Of a stretch of DNA of 21,214 nucleotides, positions 14,016 through 21,214 are shown piece after piece; position 1 is the stretch's first letter, and every line of letters begins with the position of its first letter. Location of the stretch: contig UQGU01000042.1 in the NCBI GenBank assembly GCA_900540635.1, positions 1 through 21,214 on the forward strand, given 5' to 3'. Position numbers and translations under genes: made by a program. Origin of the DNA: an uncultured Eubacteriales bacterium. GTDB lineage: Bacteria > Bacillota > Clostridia > Oscillospirales > Oscillospiraceae. A model generated the notes under the pieces. The model searched no databases. It worked only from the letters and a program-made list of their open reading frames with translations, and was not told the DNA's origin.

Positions 14016-15191
14016 TCAGAAATAATCCCCGATCCAGAGCTTTTTCCGATAGAAAACCCCTTCCAGCGCCTGGTTTTCCCGGTGGAGCGTCACATCCGGC
14101 ATCCATTGCAGTGCGTCGCCCCAGTCTGAGGTGCCGCAGATCAGGGCGGAGAAGGCATTGATGCCCAAGGTCACATCCGCCTTTTCCCCGGTCTTTTCCA
14201 CCCGGACCGCCTTGCCATTTTCGAAGGTCACGTCAAAAACGCCGTTGTTCTCCGGGATCTGTCCATCCAGCAGCTCCAGGCAAACCCTGCCGGAGCCGCG
14301 ATAGGCCGCTTTCTCCAGCACCCGGCGGGCATTCACAGCCCGCACCATGCCGCTGGGCGCCGTACTCCAGCAGGCCGCCCCCATGGACCATTCGGGCAGC
14401 AGATAGCCCATGGCGCTGTCCTCCGGAAGGTAAAATTTCAGGAAGCGATGGTCCGCAGAAAAGCCCTTGAACAGATTCATCAGGCCGTCAAAGCCCCTCC
14501 GGTTGCGGAAGCAGAACCGGCTGCACACCAGATTCCGGCCGTCGGTCTGGTTTTCCAGATGGAACTGGGTATAGGCCAAGGGCTTTCGGTCGGTATCAAA
14601 GCATACGTAGAGGAAATTCTGTTTGCCCGCCGGATCCGCCTTGACGACCCAACCATAGTCCTTTTCCGGATGGCACACAGCCATATTGTAGGTCTGCTCC
14701 CAGACCAGGTCCAGCTCTCGGATGGGTCCCCGCAAATCGCTGCCCAGCTCTGCCAGGACACTCACGGTCTCCGCCTTCCGGGGCGACAGCAGCCCCAGGT
14801 CCACCGAGACAAAGCTGCGATTCACGCAATTCTCGTAGCCAAATTTCCGGTAATAGGCCGTGGAAAAGGGATAGAGATAAGAAAAGTCGTAGCCGTTTTC
14901 ATACATATCCGCCAGGGCCGCCTGGAAGATCCCACGGATGCCGCCCTTTCTGCGGTGGCTGGGCAAAGTTGCCACGCCGCCGATTCCGCCCATTTTCACT
15001 TGATTCCCATCAAAAAATTGGGTAAAATCCGTCACGGCAAAGGTGCTGAACATGGTGTCCTCTTCAAAGGCTCCCCAGTTGGTCACCCCCGGCTCCTCTC
15101 CGGGGCCGTTCTCCATGGGCTGCTCAAAGGCAATGGCAAACAGGGTGTTTACCCGTTTTCCTTCCTCAGGTCTCGTCTTGCGAATGATCAT
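14016..15191 (-). CDS. Eis-like GNAT N-acetyltransferase
   Basis: A 391-aa protein with the Eis layout: two GNAT-like domains followed by an SCP2-like C-terminal domain (about 290-391). The acetyl-CoA loop is GGVATLPSHRRKGG (71-84). Tyr119 in YRKFGYE corresponds to the general acid Tyr of mycobacterial Eis, and the chain ends in Phe, whose free carboxylate acts as base in that enzyme. Eis proteins acetylate amines, including aminoglycosides and lysine side chains; the substrate of Firmicute members is mostly unknown. ATG 15191 follows GGAGGAGGAAAA and lies inside the end of the yesL gene (26-bp overlap), so the two are co-transcribed and perhaps coupled. An aminoglycoside-resistance role would be speculation. 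Confidence 0.88.
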   Translation of the reverse strand: MIIRKTRPEEGKRVNTLFAIAFEQPMENGPGEEPGVTNWGAFEEDTMFSTFAVTDFTQFFDGNQVKMGGIGGVATLPSHRRKGGIRGIFQAALADMYENGYDFSYLYPFSTAYYRKFGYENCVNRSFVSVDLGLLSPRKAETVSVLAELGSDLRGPIRELDLVWEQTYNMAVCHPEKDYGWVVKADPAGKQNFLYVCFDTDRKPLAYTQFHLENQTDGRNLVCSRFCFRNRRGFDGLMNLFKGFSADHRFLKFYLPEDSAMGYLLPEWSMGAACWSTAPSGMVRAVNARRVLEKAAYRGSGRVCLELLDGQIPENNGVFDVTFENGKAVRVEKTGEKADVTLGINAFSALICGTSDWGDALQWMPDVTLHRENQALEGVFYRKKLWIGDYF

Positions 15192-15819
15192 CGTTTTCCT
15201 CCTCCAAATACGGGGCAAATACTCTTTTCAGAAGCAGACAGTTGCAGTAGGCCGCTGCGGAGAACCAGATAATCAGCCAGGCAAAGCCCGCCTTCAGGAA
15301 GGTCAGCAGATCCACGGCCAACAGCACAAAGGGAAACAGATTGATGGCTCCTATTATAATGGACCTGGGCAGATAGCCAAGGCTCAACAGGACAGCATTT
15401 TTCAGCGTGGTGGCCGTCCTGTTCTCAAAGCGGCTGAGCAGTGGGAAGACATAGCTGGCCACCAGCACCACCACGATAAACAGGACTGCAAAGGGTACGA
15501 AAAGACAGTGCATCCACCCGGCCATGAAACAGGAGATCACCGCAGCGCCGCCGGTTCCCATCAGCCACAGCAGCAGCAGGAGAAACAGCGACGTAGCCTG
15601 GCGAAAGTTTTCCTTGAAGGCCGCGAAGTAATCCCGGAAGGTGCTGCCTTCCCGGTCCGTCCCCAGACGGAAGCACACGGAGTACAGCGCCGTCAGGGAC
15701 GCACCAATGGTGAAGATGGGGATGGATGTGAGCAAAAACAGCAGGTTCAAAATCATAAGGTCCGCCAAGCGGTTCAAATACCGCATAAACCGGGAATCCG
15801 GTGTAAAAAGTCCATTCAT
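15166..15819 (-). CDS. YesL-family (DUF624) membrane protein
   Basis: A 217-aa integral membrane protein with about five hydrophobic segments (about 19-48, 75-98, 103-128, 141-172, 178-196) and an acidic C-terminal tail. The segment RFENRTATTLKNAVLLSLGY (130-149) is the recognisable DUF624/YesL signature. The family is typically found beside carbohydrate-uptake and LacI or AraC regulators in Firmicutes; its function is not established. ATG 15819 overlaps the lacI stop as ATGA, a classic coupled junction. The neighbouring divergent sugar operon fits the usual context. Any role in sugar sensing or uptake is inference from context only. Confidence 0.87.
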   Translation of the reverse strand: MNGLFTPDSRFMRYLNRLADLMILNLLFLLTSIPIFTIGASLTALYSVCFRLGTDREGSTFRDYFAAFKENFRQATSLFLLLLLWLMGTGGAAVISCFMAGWMHCLFVPFAVLFIVVVLVASYVFPLLSRFENRTATTLKNAVLLSLGYLPRSIIIGAINLFPFVLLAVDLLTFLKAGFAWLIIWFSAAAYCNCLLLKRVFAPYLEEENDDHSQDET

Positions 15820-16895
15820 TCTGTCTGATTCTCCTTATTTTCTTTTTGTGCGGGAGGCATACAGCTCTCCCGGATGATGAGCTCCGGGTCATAGCGCAGA
15901 AGCACATTTTCCCGGCCGCCCTCCATGGCGGACAGCAGGGCCTTGATGACGAACTGCCCGAAGAGCGCATTGTGCTGGTCCACACTGGTGAGCCTGGGGA
16001 CCATGTATTCCGCCGTGAAAAACTGGTCGCAGCTGATAACGGATACATCCCGTGGGATCTCCAGCCCCGCATCCGCCAGCGCCCGATAAACGCCTACAGC
16101 CACATTGTCATTCATGGCCAGGATCGCCGTAAAATCCGTTCCCCGGGACAGCAGCCGGTTTGCCGCCGCAAAGCCGTCCGGCGCATAATAGTCGGACAGG
16201 GCCACCAGCTCCTCGTCCTCGGGCAGGCCCAGCACCGCCAGCGCCTGCCGGTAGGCAGCCAGCCGCTCCAAGGTGATGTCCACGCCGTCCTCGCCGCCTA
16301 CAAAGGCAATCCGCTTATGGCCCAGATCGGACAGATAGCTGACACTGGCAAAGACCCCTCTCCCCCGCTCCCGCTGGAGGAAGCGGCAGTTGATTCCGGG
16401 AATGGGATTGCCCAGCACCACCACAGGCAGCGTATCCGCCAGCTCCCGCAGGGCTGCCCGGTAGCTCTCGCTGGGCGCATTCAGGTCCGCCTGGCCGCCT
16501 ACGATCAGCACACCGTCCACCCGCTTGTCCACCATGGTGCGGAAATAGTCCGTCTCCCGCTTTGTCCTCTCCCCGGCCCGGTTTGCGGAAAAGGCCGTAT
16601 TGCACAGCAGCAGAGAGTATCCCGCCGCCTGGGCCGCAGCCTCGAACTCCGTGAACATGGAGGAAAAATAGGGGTTTGTTATGTCCGGGATCAGGACACC
16701 CAGGGTCATGCTCTGCCGGTTCACCAGTCCCCTGGCCAGGGCATTGGGGCTGTAGTGATGGCGGGCCATTGTCTCCTGAATGCGCCTGCGCTTCTCCTCT
16801 GAGACGGGAGTCGTGCCGTTGAGCACCCGGGACACCGTGGCCACGGAGACGCCGCATTCCTTCGCGATCTGCACAATGGTCACATTTTTCCCCAT
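15816..16895 (-). CDS. LacI-family transcriptional regulator
   Basis: A 359-aa repressor. Residues 5-27 (VTIVQIAKECGVSVATVSRVLNG) are the LacI helix-turn-helix and YSPNALARGL (48-57) is the hinge helix. A periplasmic-binding-protein-like sugar domain follows, with LGVLIPDITNPYF (about 65-77), RIAFVGGED, AMNDNVAVGVYRAL and VSVISCDQF in the usual order. It would bind a sugar or sugar phosphate and release its operator. ATG 16895 follows AAAGGAGGGG; the in-frame ATG at 16991 lies upstream of the promoter. The divergent GH9 operon promoter holds a perfect LacI-type palindrome, and lacI's own promoter holds a degenerate copy, suggesting local control and autoregulation (inference). The effector is unknown. 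Confidence 0.93.
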   Translation of the reverse strand: MGKNVTIVQIAKECGVSVATVSRVLNGTTPVSEEKRRRIQETMARHHYSPNALARGLVNRQSMTLGVLIPDITNPYFSSMFTEFEAAAQAAGYSLLLCNTAFSANRAGERTKRETDYFRTMVDKRVDGVLIVGGQADLNAPSESYRAALRELADTLPVVVLGNPIPGINCRFLQRERGRGVFASVSYLSDLGHKRIAFVGGEDGVDITLERLAAYRQALAVLGLPEDEELVALSDYYAPDGFAAANRLLSRGTDFTAILAMNDNVAVGVYRALADAGLEIPRDVSVISCDQFFTAEYMVPRLTSVDQHNALFGQFVIKALLSAMEGGRENVLLRYDPELIIRESCMPPAQKENKENQTE

Positions 16896-16922
16896 GGGCA
16901 CCCCTCCTTTGATTTCTCTCAA

Positions 16923-16951
16923 AGTATAATCCAGCATGAAAAATGTTTCAA
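16923..16951 (-). promoter_or_regulatory. Promoter of lacI-yesL-eis
   Basis: On the minus strand TTGAAA (16951-16946), a 17-bp spacer, and TATACT (16928-16923). Confidence 0.75.
16936..16951. promoter_or_regulatory. Degenerate LacI-type operator in the lacI promoter
   Basis: TGAAAAATGTTTCA (16937-16950) matches the upstream perfect operator core TGAAAACGTTTTCA at 11 of 14 positions and keeps the TGAAA/TTTCA arms. It overlaps the -35 box and the spacer. The central CG is lost, so affinity may be low. Confidence 0.4.
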
Positions 16952-17026
16952 GTCCTTTTTCGGCGATGGATAAAAATACGGGTTTTCCCACAAATCAGGG
17001 AGACACGAATTATATAGTTTGACCAC

Positions 17027-17055
17027 TTGAAATGAAAACGTTTTCATAATACGAT
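17027..17055 (+). promoter_or_regulatory. Promoter of the GH9-ROK-nagB operon
   Basis: TTGAAA (17027-17032), a 17-bp spacer, and TACGAT (17050-17055). The spacer is filled by the operator palindrome. An alternative -35 (TTGACC, 17019-17024) has poor spacing. Confidence 0.6.
17032..17047. promoter_or_regulatory. Perfect LacI/CcpA-type operator
   Basis: ATGAAAACGTTTTCAT is a perfect 16-bp palindrome with a central CG, the form bound by LacI-family repressors. It also fits the CcpA cre consensus TGAAARCGYTTTCA. It sits between the -35 and -10 boxes, a position that would block polymerase. The adjacent lacI gene makes local repression the simplest reading. Confidence 0.85.
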
Positions 17056-17102
17056 GGTAACAAATTCAGAGCCAGCCCAATGAAACCGAAAGGAGCCATG
17101 TT

Positions 17103-19466
17103 ATGAACCCTCAATTTCTCCGCGAGCTGGAGGACAGCCTCTATCTGCACCGTCCCCTTCCCCTGCACCGGGAGCAGAGCCTGGAAGCCTCTTTCCCGGC
17201 CAAACGCGTCCTGGACAGGCAGAGCATCTGGACCCGGGACTGCCAGAGCATTGTCCCCTCTGCCGAAGGGACGGCCACACTGCAGCGGCAGAGTACCACA
17301 CTGACCATGACAGCCCCTCTGCGTGCCTCCGTCTGGCCCGGCGGAACGGAATCCGATGGCGACTATGAAAACTTCGGCACCGCCCAGATGGTCTTTTCCT
17401 TCCCCCTGCGCAGCTGGGAAAAATTCAACCGTCTGTGCTTTCAGGTCCGGCCCCATATCCGGGGTGCCCGGGTGCTGCACCTGAATGTCTCCATTGAGAA
17501 TCAGGGCAAGATTCCCGTGCCCGATGAATACTTCCGGGAGGGTGCTACGGTATTTGACCTGGAAAATGGGGTCTGGCAGGACTGCATCTGGGAATTCCAG
17601 TCCATGCCCCGGGATGCCGTTACCAAGCTGCGGTTTTACGTCTTCTGCAGCGGTCACGACCTGTGCGCCGGAGACAGCCTGGAATACGTCTTCCGGGACA
17701 TCGTTCTGGAGCAGGTAGAGCGCCCGGAGCACGAGCACGGCTGGGAGCACCCAGCCCCCTGCATCCACCCCTCCACCGTGGGCTACTGGCCCCAGGGCCG
17801 CAAGACCGCCGTGGGCACTGTGAAAGCGGATACATTTTCGCTGGTGGATGCCGAAACGGGCAAAGCTGTTTTCTCCGCCCCGGTACGCCGGGAGAAGAAC
17901 CAGAGAGGCAGCTTCAGCGTGCTGGATTTTTCCGACTTCACCACCCCGGGCAATTACTATCTCCAGGCTGGGAATCAAGTGAGCTGCACCTTTGCCATTG
18001 CCCAGGATCTGGCAAAGGAAAGCCTGTGGAAAGTCACAAACTTTTTCTTCTGCCAGCGCTGCGGCTTCCCGGTACCCGGAAAGCACAGCACCTGCCACCA
18101 GGATTTCCTGGCCAACCACCTGGGAGAGACCATCTCCTTCGGCGGCGGCTGGCATGACGCGGGAGACGCTTCCCAGCAGGCCGCCCAGACCGGCGAGGTG
18201 GTCCAGGCGCTCTTTGAAAGCGCAAGAGCCTGCAAAAAGGACAAGATGCTCTATTTGCGCTTGATGGAGGAGGCCCAGTGGGGCCTGGATTTCATCCTGC
18301 GCACCCGCTTCGGCGACGGCTACCGGGCCACCTCTGCCGGGGCCACCCGCATTACGGACAACCTCATGGGCAACTTTGACGATGTGCCCACCCGGGTCCA
18401 TAACCACGCCTATGAAAACTTTCTCTTTGCAGGCATCGAAGCCTATGCCGCCGAAACCCTCCGGGGCTACGACGATGCGCTCAGCGGCAACGCCCTCCAC
18501 GCCGCCATTGAGGACTACGGCTTCGCCTGGGAGAAATTCCGGCAGACCGGTGTAGACCCTGCCCATATGTTTGAGCACACCTACAATTCCGGACTGTCCC
18601 AATACTATGCGGTCATCGTATGGGCAGCCAGCTGCCTGTTTTCCGTCTCCCAGAAGGCCTGCTATGCCTCCGATGCGGCCCAAACCGCCCGGAAGCTGCT
18701 GCTCTGCCAGGAGACGAATCCGGAGATGCCCATCCGCGGCTTCTTCTACCGGTCCGAAAGCCATATGCGCATTGTCCACTTCAACCATCAGGCCCGGGAG
18801 CACCAATTCATGCAGGCACTGGATGCCCTGTGCCGCTCCCAGCCGGACCATCCGGACAAGCAAAAGTGGGAGCACGCCATGGCCCTCTACGGAAGCTATC
18901 TGAAGGCCATCGCCGGAAACACAGCCCCCTATGGGATGCTGCCCGCCGGTGTGCACCGGGCGGACGAATACGAGGATGCCGCTCTGTTCCCCTACCTCCA
19001 TGTCACCTGCGACTACCGCAAGGAGCGGAAGAACTACCGGGAGCAGCTGGCGGAGGGCACCCCCCTGGGGGCCGGGCTCATCCTGCGGAATTTCCCGATC
19101 TGGTTCTCCTTCCGGGGCAATTCCGCCGTGCTGCTGTCCATGGGCAAGGCGGCCTCCATCGTTGGCAGATATTTTGCAGACGAGGAGCTCTTGCAGCTGG
19201 GCCGGGAGCAGCTCTACTGGATGTGGGGCAAAAATCCCTTCGGCCAGAGCCTTGTCTATGGTACGGGCAGCCGCTATTGCCGCCAGTACGCCGTCCTCTC
19301 CGGGGAAAGCGTGGGCGAGATCCCCGTAGGCATTGAGACCCGGGGCAATGAGGATGCGCCCTACTGGCCCCAGAACAACAACGCCACGTTCCGGGAGATC
19401 TGGGTGGGCTCCGCCTGCCGCTGGCTCTCTCTGTGCGCGGACTTTATGGAGGAACCGGAAGCATGA
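17103..19466 (+). CDS. Intracellular GH9-family glycoside hydrolase
   Basis: A 787-aa enzyme without a signal peptide. Residues about 60-205 form a beta-rich, carbohydrate-binding-like module, about 225-300 a CelD-type N-terminal Ig-like domain (GYWPQGRKTAV to TPGNYYLQAG), and about 303-780 an (alpha/alpha)6 catalytic domain. Catalytic and family motifs are FFFCQRCG and HSTCH (Cys317, Cys320, His328, Cys331, His332; a probable zinc site), GGGWHDAGDASQ with the base and partner Asp352 and Asp355, WGKNPFGQSLVYGTGS (708-723), and the proton donor Glu750 in RGNEDAPYW. Secreted GH9 enzymes are endoglucanases; cytoplasmic ones with ROK kinases include exo-glucosaminidases of chitin-degrading Vibrio. 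The operon context favours an amino-sugar oligosaccharide (inference). ATG 17103 is 7 nt from AAAGGAG; the out-of-frame ATG 17098 opens only a two-codon frame. Confidence 0.9.
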   Translation: MNPQFLRELEDSLYLHRPLPLHREQSLEASFPAKRVLDRQSIWTRDCQSIVPSAEGTATLQRQSTTLTMTAPLRASVWPGGTESDGDYENFGTAQMVFSFPLRSWEKFNRLCFQVRPHIRGARVLHLNVSIENQGKIPVPDEYFREGATVFDLENGVWQDCIWEFQSMPRDAVTKLRFYVFCSGHDLCAGDSLEYVFRDIVLEQVERPEHEHGWEHPAPCIHPSTVGYWPQGRKTAVGTVKADTFSLVDAETGKAVFSAPVRREKNQRGSFSVLDFSDFTTPGNYYLQAGNQVSCTFAIAQDLAKESLWKVTNFFFCQRCGFPVPGKHSTCHQDFLANHLGETISFGGGWHDAGDASQQAAQTGEVVQALFESARACKKDKMLYLRLMEEAQWGLDFILRTRFGDGYRATSAGATRITDNLMGNFDDVPTRVHNHAYENFLFAGIEAYAAETLRGYDDALSGNALHAAIEDYGFAWEKFRQTGVDPAHMFEHTYNSGLSQYYAVIVWAASCLFSVSQKACYASDAAQTARKLLLCQETNPEMPIRGFFYRSESHMRIVHFNHQAREHQFMQALDALCRSQPDHPDKQKWEHAMALYGSYLKAIAGNTAPYGMLPAGVHRADEYEDAALFPYLHVTCDYRKERKNYREQLAEGTPLGAGLILRNFPIWFSFRGNSAVLLSMGKAASIVGRYFADEELLQLGREQLYWMWGKNPFGQSLVYGTGSRYCRQYAVLSGESVGEIPVGIETRGNEDAPYWPQNNNATFREIWVGSACRWLSLCADFMEEPEA

Positions 19467-20407
19467 ACACCTATATCGGTATCGACCTGGGCGGCACCAA
19501 GCTGCTTGTGGGCGAGGTCACAGAAGCAGGCGAGGTTCTGCGCACCCGCAGCTACCCCACCGGGGCGCTGACCCAACAGCAGGCCATAGACTTGATTTGC
19601 AGCGCACTGGATGCATTTCTGCCGGAGTGCAGCCCCGCGGTCCAGGCCATAGGCCTGGGGCTGGTGGGCCGCATCGACAGCGAAAAAGGGCTCTGGCTGG
19701 AAATCTCCGGCGGCAGGAAGGCAACGCTTCCCATCTGCGAGATGCTTTCCCAGCGCTATTCCCTGCCCGCCTTTGCGGATAACGATGTGCGCAGCGCCCT
19801 CAAGGCGGAGCTGCGCTTCGGCCAGGGCCGGGGGATCAAAGATCTGATCTACATCAATGTGGGCACCGGTGTAGCCGCAGGCTTTGTCACCGGTGGGCAT
19901 ATCGTCACCGGCGGGCACTGCAACGCCGGGGAGATTGGACATACCAGCTCCGGCCTCCCCTTCCGGATCAGCTGCGAGTGCGGGCGGGACGACTGTGTGG
20001 AGTCCGTCATCTCCGGTCTGGGGCTCTCGAACTGCGCAAGGCTGCTGGCACCGGAATACCCGGATACCAGGCTGACCATTCCGGCAGACGGCGGACGGGT
20101 CAGCGCAGCAGAGATCTTCCGTCTGTCGGACACAGACCCCCTCTGTCATCGGCTGACCGAGCAGGCGGCCAAAGCCCTTTCCAATCTATTGATGAATCTG
20201 GTCCGCTTCAATGACCCCCAGGCCATTATTCTCGGCGGCGGCGTGGTATCCGACGGCTTTCTTCTGAAAAAGGCCCTGGGCTACACCCAGGCCCATCCTC
20301 TGCGCTATGTCACCGCAGGCATTCATTTAACGACTCTGGACCCCCGGACCATCGGTCTGCTGGGGGCTGCAAGCAACGCAATCATCGGAATGGAGGAAAC
20401 AATATGA
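19463..20407 (+). CDS. ROK-family sugar kinase
   Basis: A 314-aa cytoplasmic kinase. The phosphate-binding loop is GIDLGGTK (6-13), the catalytic Asp lies in ADNDVRSALKAE, and GTGVAAGFV is the adenosine-side glycine loop. GGHCNAGEIGH followed by CECGRDDCVE forms the ROK zinc motif, which also contacts the sugar. The ILGGGVVSDGF strand near the C-terminus is typical. There is no DNA-binding domain, so it is a kinase rather than a ROK repressor. Known substrates in the family are glucose, GlcNAc, ManNAc, fructose and allose. Flanked by GH9 and a NagB-type deaminase, phosphorylation of GlcN or GalN at O6 is the best guess (inference). ATG 19463 overlaps the GH9 stop as ATGA; GGAGG lies 9 nt upstream. 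Confidence 0.92.
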   Translation: MNTYIGIDLGGTKLLVGEVTEAGEVLRTRSYPTGALTQQQAIDLICSALDAFLPECSPAVQAIGLGLVGRIDSEKGLWLEISGGRKATLPICEMLSQRYSLPAFADNDVRSALKAELRFGQGRGIKDLIYINVGTGVAAGFVTGGHIVTGGHCNAGEIGHTSSGLPFRISCECGRDDCVESVISGLGLSNCARLLAPEYPDTRLTIPADGGRVSAAEIFRLSDTDPLCHRLTEQAAKALSNLLMNLVRFNDPQAIILGGGVVSDGFLLKKALGYTQAHPLRYVTAGIHLTTLDPRTIGLLGAASNAIIGMEETI

Positions 20408-21141
20408 AAATCACCGTATGCAAGGACGAACACGCCTTTGACGTAGCCGCCGCCTGGCGGATCATCGGCCAGATGCTCACAAAGCCCGATGCCGTCATCG
20501 GTCTTTCCACCGGCCAGACCACCAAGAACATGCACGCCATCGTCTCCGACATCTACAGCCGCTATCCCTTCGATACCAGCCGCGTCACCCTTTTCAATGT
20601 GGACGAGCTGACCAACCTGCCCCGCTCCTATGCAGGCTGCTGCTACACCATGATCCGCGAGCAGATCGCGGACCCCCTGGGCATTCCCGAGGAACGCTTC
20701 ATCATGCCCCAGACCATCTCTGATGACTACGAAGCGGAATGCCGGAACTTCCAGAAAGCCCTGGAGGACCGGGGCGGCATTGACCTGCAAATGCTGGGCC
20801 TGGGCTACAACGGCCACATCGGCATCAACCAGCCCGGGACCCCCTTTGGCAGCGAAACCTGGGTGTCCCCCATGGACCCCATCTTCGAGGCCAGAGTCCG
20901 GAAGGAAACCGGCGTAGGCCCGGACCATGAGCTTGGGGGCCTGACCCTGGGCGTGAGAACCATCATGCACGCCAAGCACATCATCCTTATTGCCAAGGGC
21001 GCTCACAAGGCGGAAATGGTGGAGAAGATGCTCCGGGGCCCCGTCACCGAGGACATCCCCGCATCGGTCCTGCAGCTGCATCCCAACTGCGAATTCCTGC
21101 TGGATGCAGAGTCTGCCAAATATGTAATGGATCTTGTATAA
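20404..21141 (+). CDS. NagB/AgaI-type sugar-phosphate deaminase-isomerase
   Basis: A 245-aa protein of the glucosamine-6-phosphate deaminase family, which turns GlcN-6-P (NagB) or GalN-6-P (AgaI) into a keto sugar phosphate plus ammonia. Motifs are the phosphate loop GLSTGQTT (33-40), NVDEL with Asp67 (equivalent to E. coli Asp72), LGLGYNGHIGINQPG (131-145) with ring-opening His138, and ASVLQLHPN near the C-terminus. At the positions of E. coli Asp141 and Glu148 it has Asn136 and Gln143. Asn at the first also occurs in other NagB proteins; Gln at the second is unusual to me. It is about 20 aa shorter than E. coli NagB, lacking the long C-terminal tail. ATG 20404 overlaps the ROK stop as ATGA. 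AgaI-type specificity is a real alternative. Confidence 0.88.
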   Translation: MKITVCKDEHAFDVAAAWRIIGQMLTKPDAVIGLSTGQTTKNMHAIVSDIYSRYPFDTSRVTLFNVDELTNLPRSYAGCCYTMIREQIADPLGIPEERFIMPQTISDDYEAECRNFQKALEDRGGIDLQMLGLGYNGHIGINQPGTPFGSETWVSPMDPIFEARVRKETGVGPDHELGGLTLGVRTIMHAKHIILIAKGAHKAEMVEKMLRGPVTEDIPASVLQLHPNCEFLLDAESAKYVMDLV

Positions 21142-21179
21142 GCCGTCTCAAAACCCGCAGGGGCTGTTAGAAAACGCTC

Positions 21180-21214
21180 TGTCATTGCGAACCAGCGCGC
21201 ACGCTGGTGTGGTA
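21180..21214. repeat. Palindromic intergenic repeat, cut by window end
   Basis: GTCATTGCGA (21181-21190) is followed by ACCAGCG (21191-21197), loop CGCA, CGCTGGT (21202-21208). The GTCATTGCGA start with a following hairpin matches a type of dispersed intergenic repeat I know from Firmicutes. The window ends inside it. No clear terminator for the operon is seen between 21142 and 21180. Confidence 0.45.

Noticed and set aside
14016..15191. Aminoglycoside resistance gene
   Set aside because: Eis-like proteins can acetylate aminoglycosides, but the operon context and wide spread of the family give no support for a resistance role here.
17098..17106. ATG 17098 as the GH9 start
   Set aside because: It reads ATG-TTA-TGA and stops at once; ATG 17103 is in frame and better spaced from AAAGGAG.
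17010..19001. Long antisense open frame (663 codons) opposite the GH9 gene
   Set aside because: It is a shadow of a high-GC coding gene. It has no domain I recognise, and the plus-strand frame has all GH9 motifs, a ribosome site and a promoter.
1..21214. CRISPR array, tRNA, rRNA or defence system
   Set aside because: Looked for regular spaced repeats, cloverleaf-like sequences and defence-family motifs on both strands; none could be supported.

Overview
The window is chromosomal DNA of high-GC, Gram-positive Clostridia type. The likely source is a gut Oscillospirales (Oscillospiraceae/Ruminococcaceae-like) bacterium. This rests on strong AAGGAGG ribosome sites, sigma-A promoters with 17-bp spacers, a LacI/YesL pair, a sortase-type surface protein, and intergenic palindromic repeats of a kind I associate with gut Clostridia. 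The species cannot be named from sequence alone. I saw no tRNA, rRNA, CRISPR array, transposase or phage gene.

Layout. (1) 1-3000: a YdcF-like DUF218 gene (+) converges on a leftward pair, DUF3786 then the alanine aminotransferase alaA, each with its own promoter. (2) 2962-7081: a rightward operon of alanine racemase (alr) and two tandem membrane-anchored CapA-type metallophosphatases, closed by a strong terminator. (3) 7119-7426: a lone 62-aa helix-turn-helix gene with a near-consensus promoter and a shared bidirectional terminator. (4) 7439-13345: a leftward block running, in transcription order, sortase-anchored surface protein, short amidohydrolase, YgjP/DUF45 metallopeptidase, nagA and a MATE transporter. 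Terminators sit just after the surface protein and just after nagA, each directly before the next start codon. (5) 13346-13728: a non-coding stretch with TTGTAATT-type repeats, an inverted repeat and a MITE-like palindromic element. (6) 13729-16951: a leftward small membrane protein with its own promoter, and the overlapping set lacI-yesL-eis. (7) 17027-21141: a rightward, divergently transcribed operon of an intracellular GH9 glycoside hydrolase, a ROK sugar kinase and a NagB/AgaI-type sugar-phosphate deaminase, with ATGA overlaps at both junctions.

How the genes may work together. The most coherent system is region 7 with its regulator. A perfect 16-bp LacI-type palindrome lies inside the spacer of the GH9 promoter. 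A degenerate copy lies inside the spacer of the lacI promoter, which suggests one regulator controlling both. The gene order GH9, ROK kinase, NagB suggests cytoplasmic cleavage of an amino-sugar oligosaccharide (glucosaminide or galactosaminide), phosphorylation, then deamination to a glycolytic intermediate. nagA, 7 kb away under its own promoter, would supply the deacetylase step for N-acetylated sugars. No transporter for the sugar is visible here. The alr-capA-capA operon points to a cell-envelope role, but no pgsB or pgsC partner is present.
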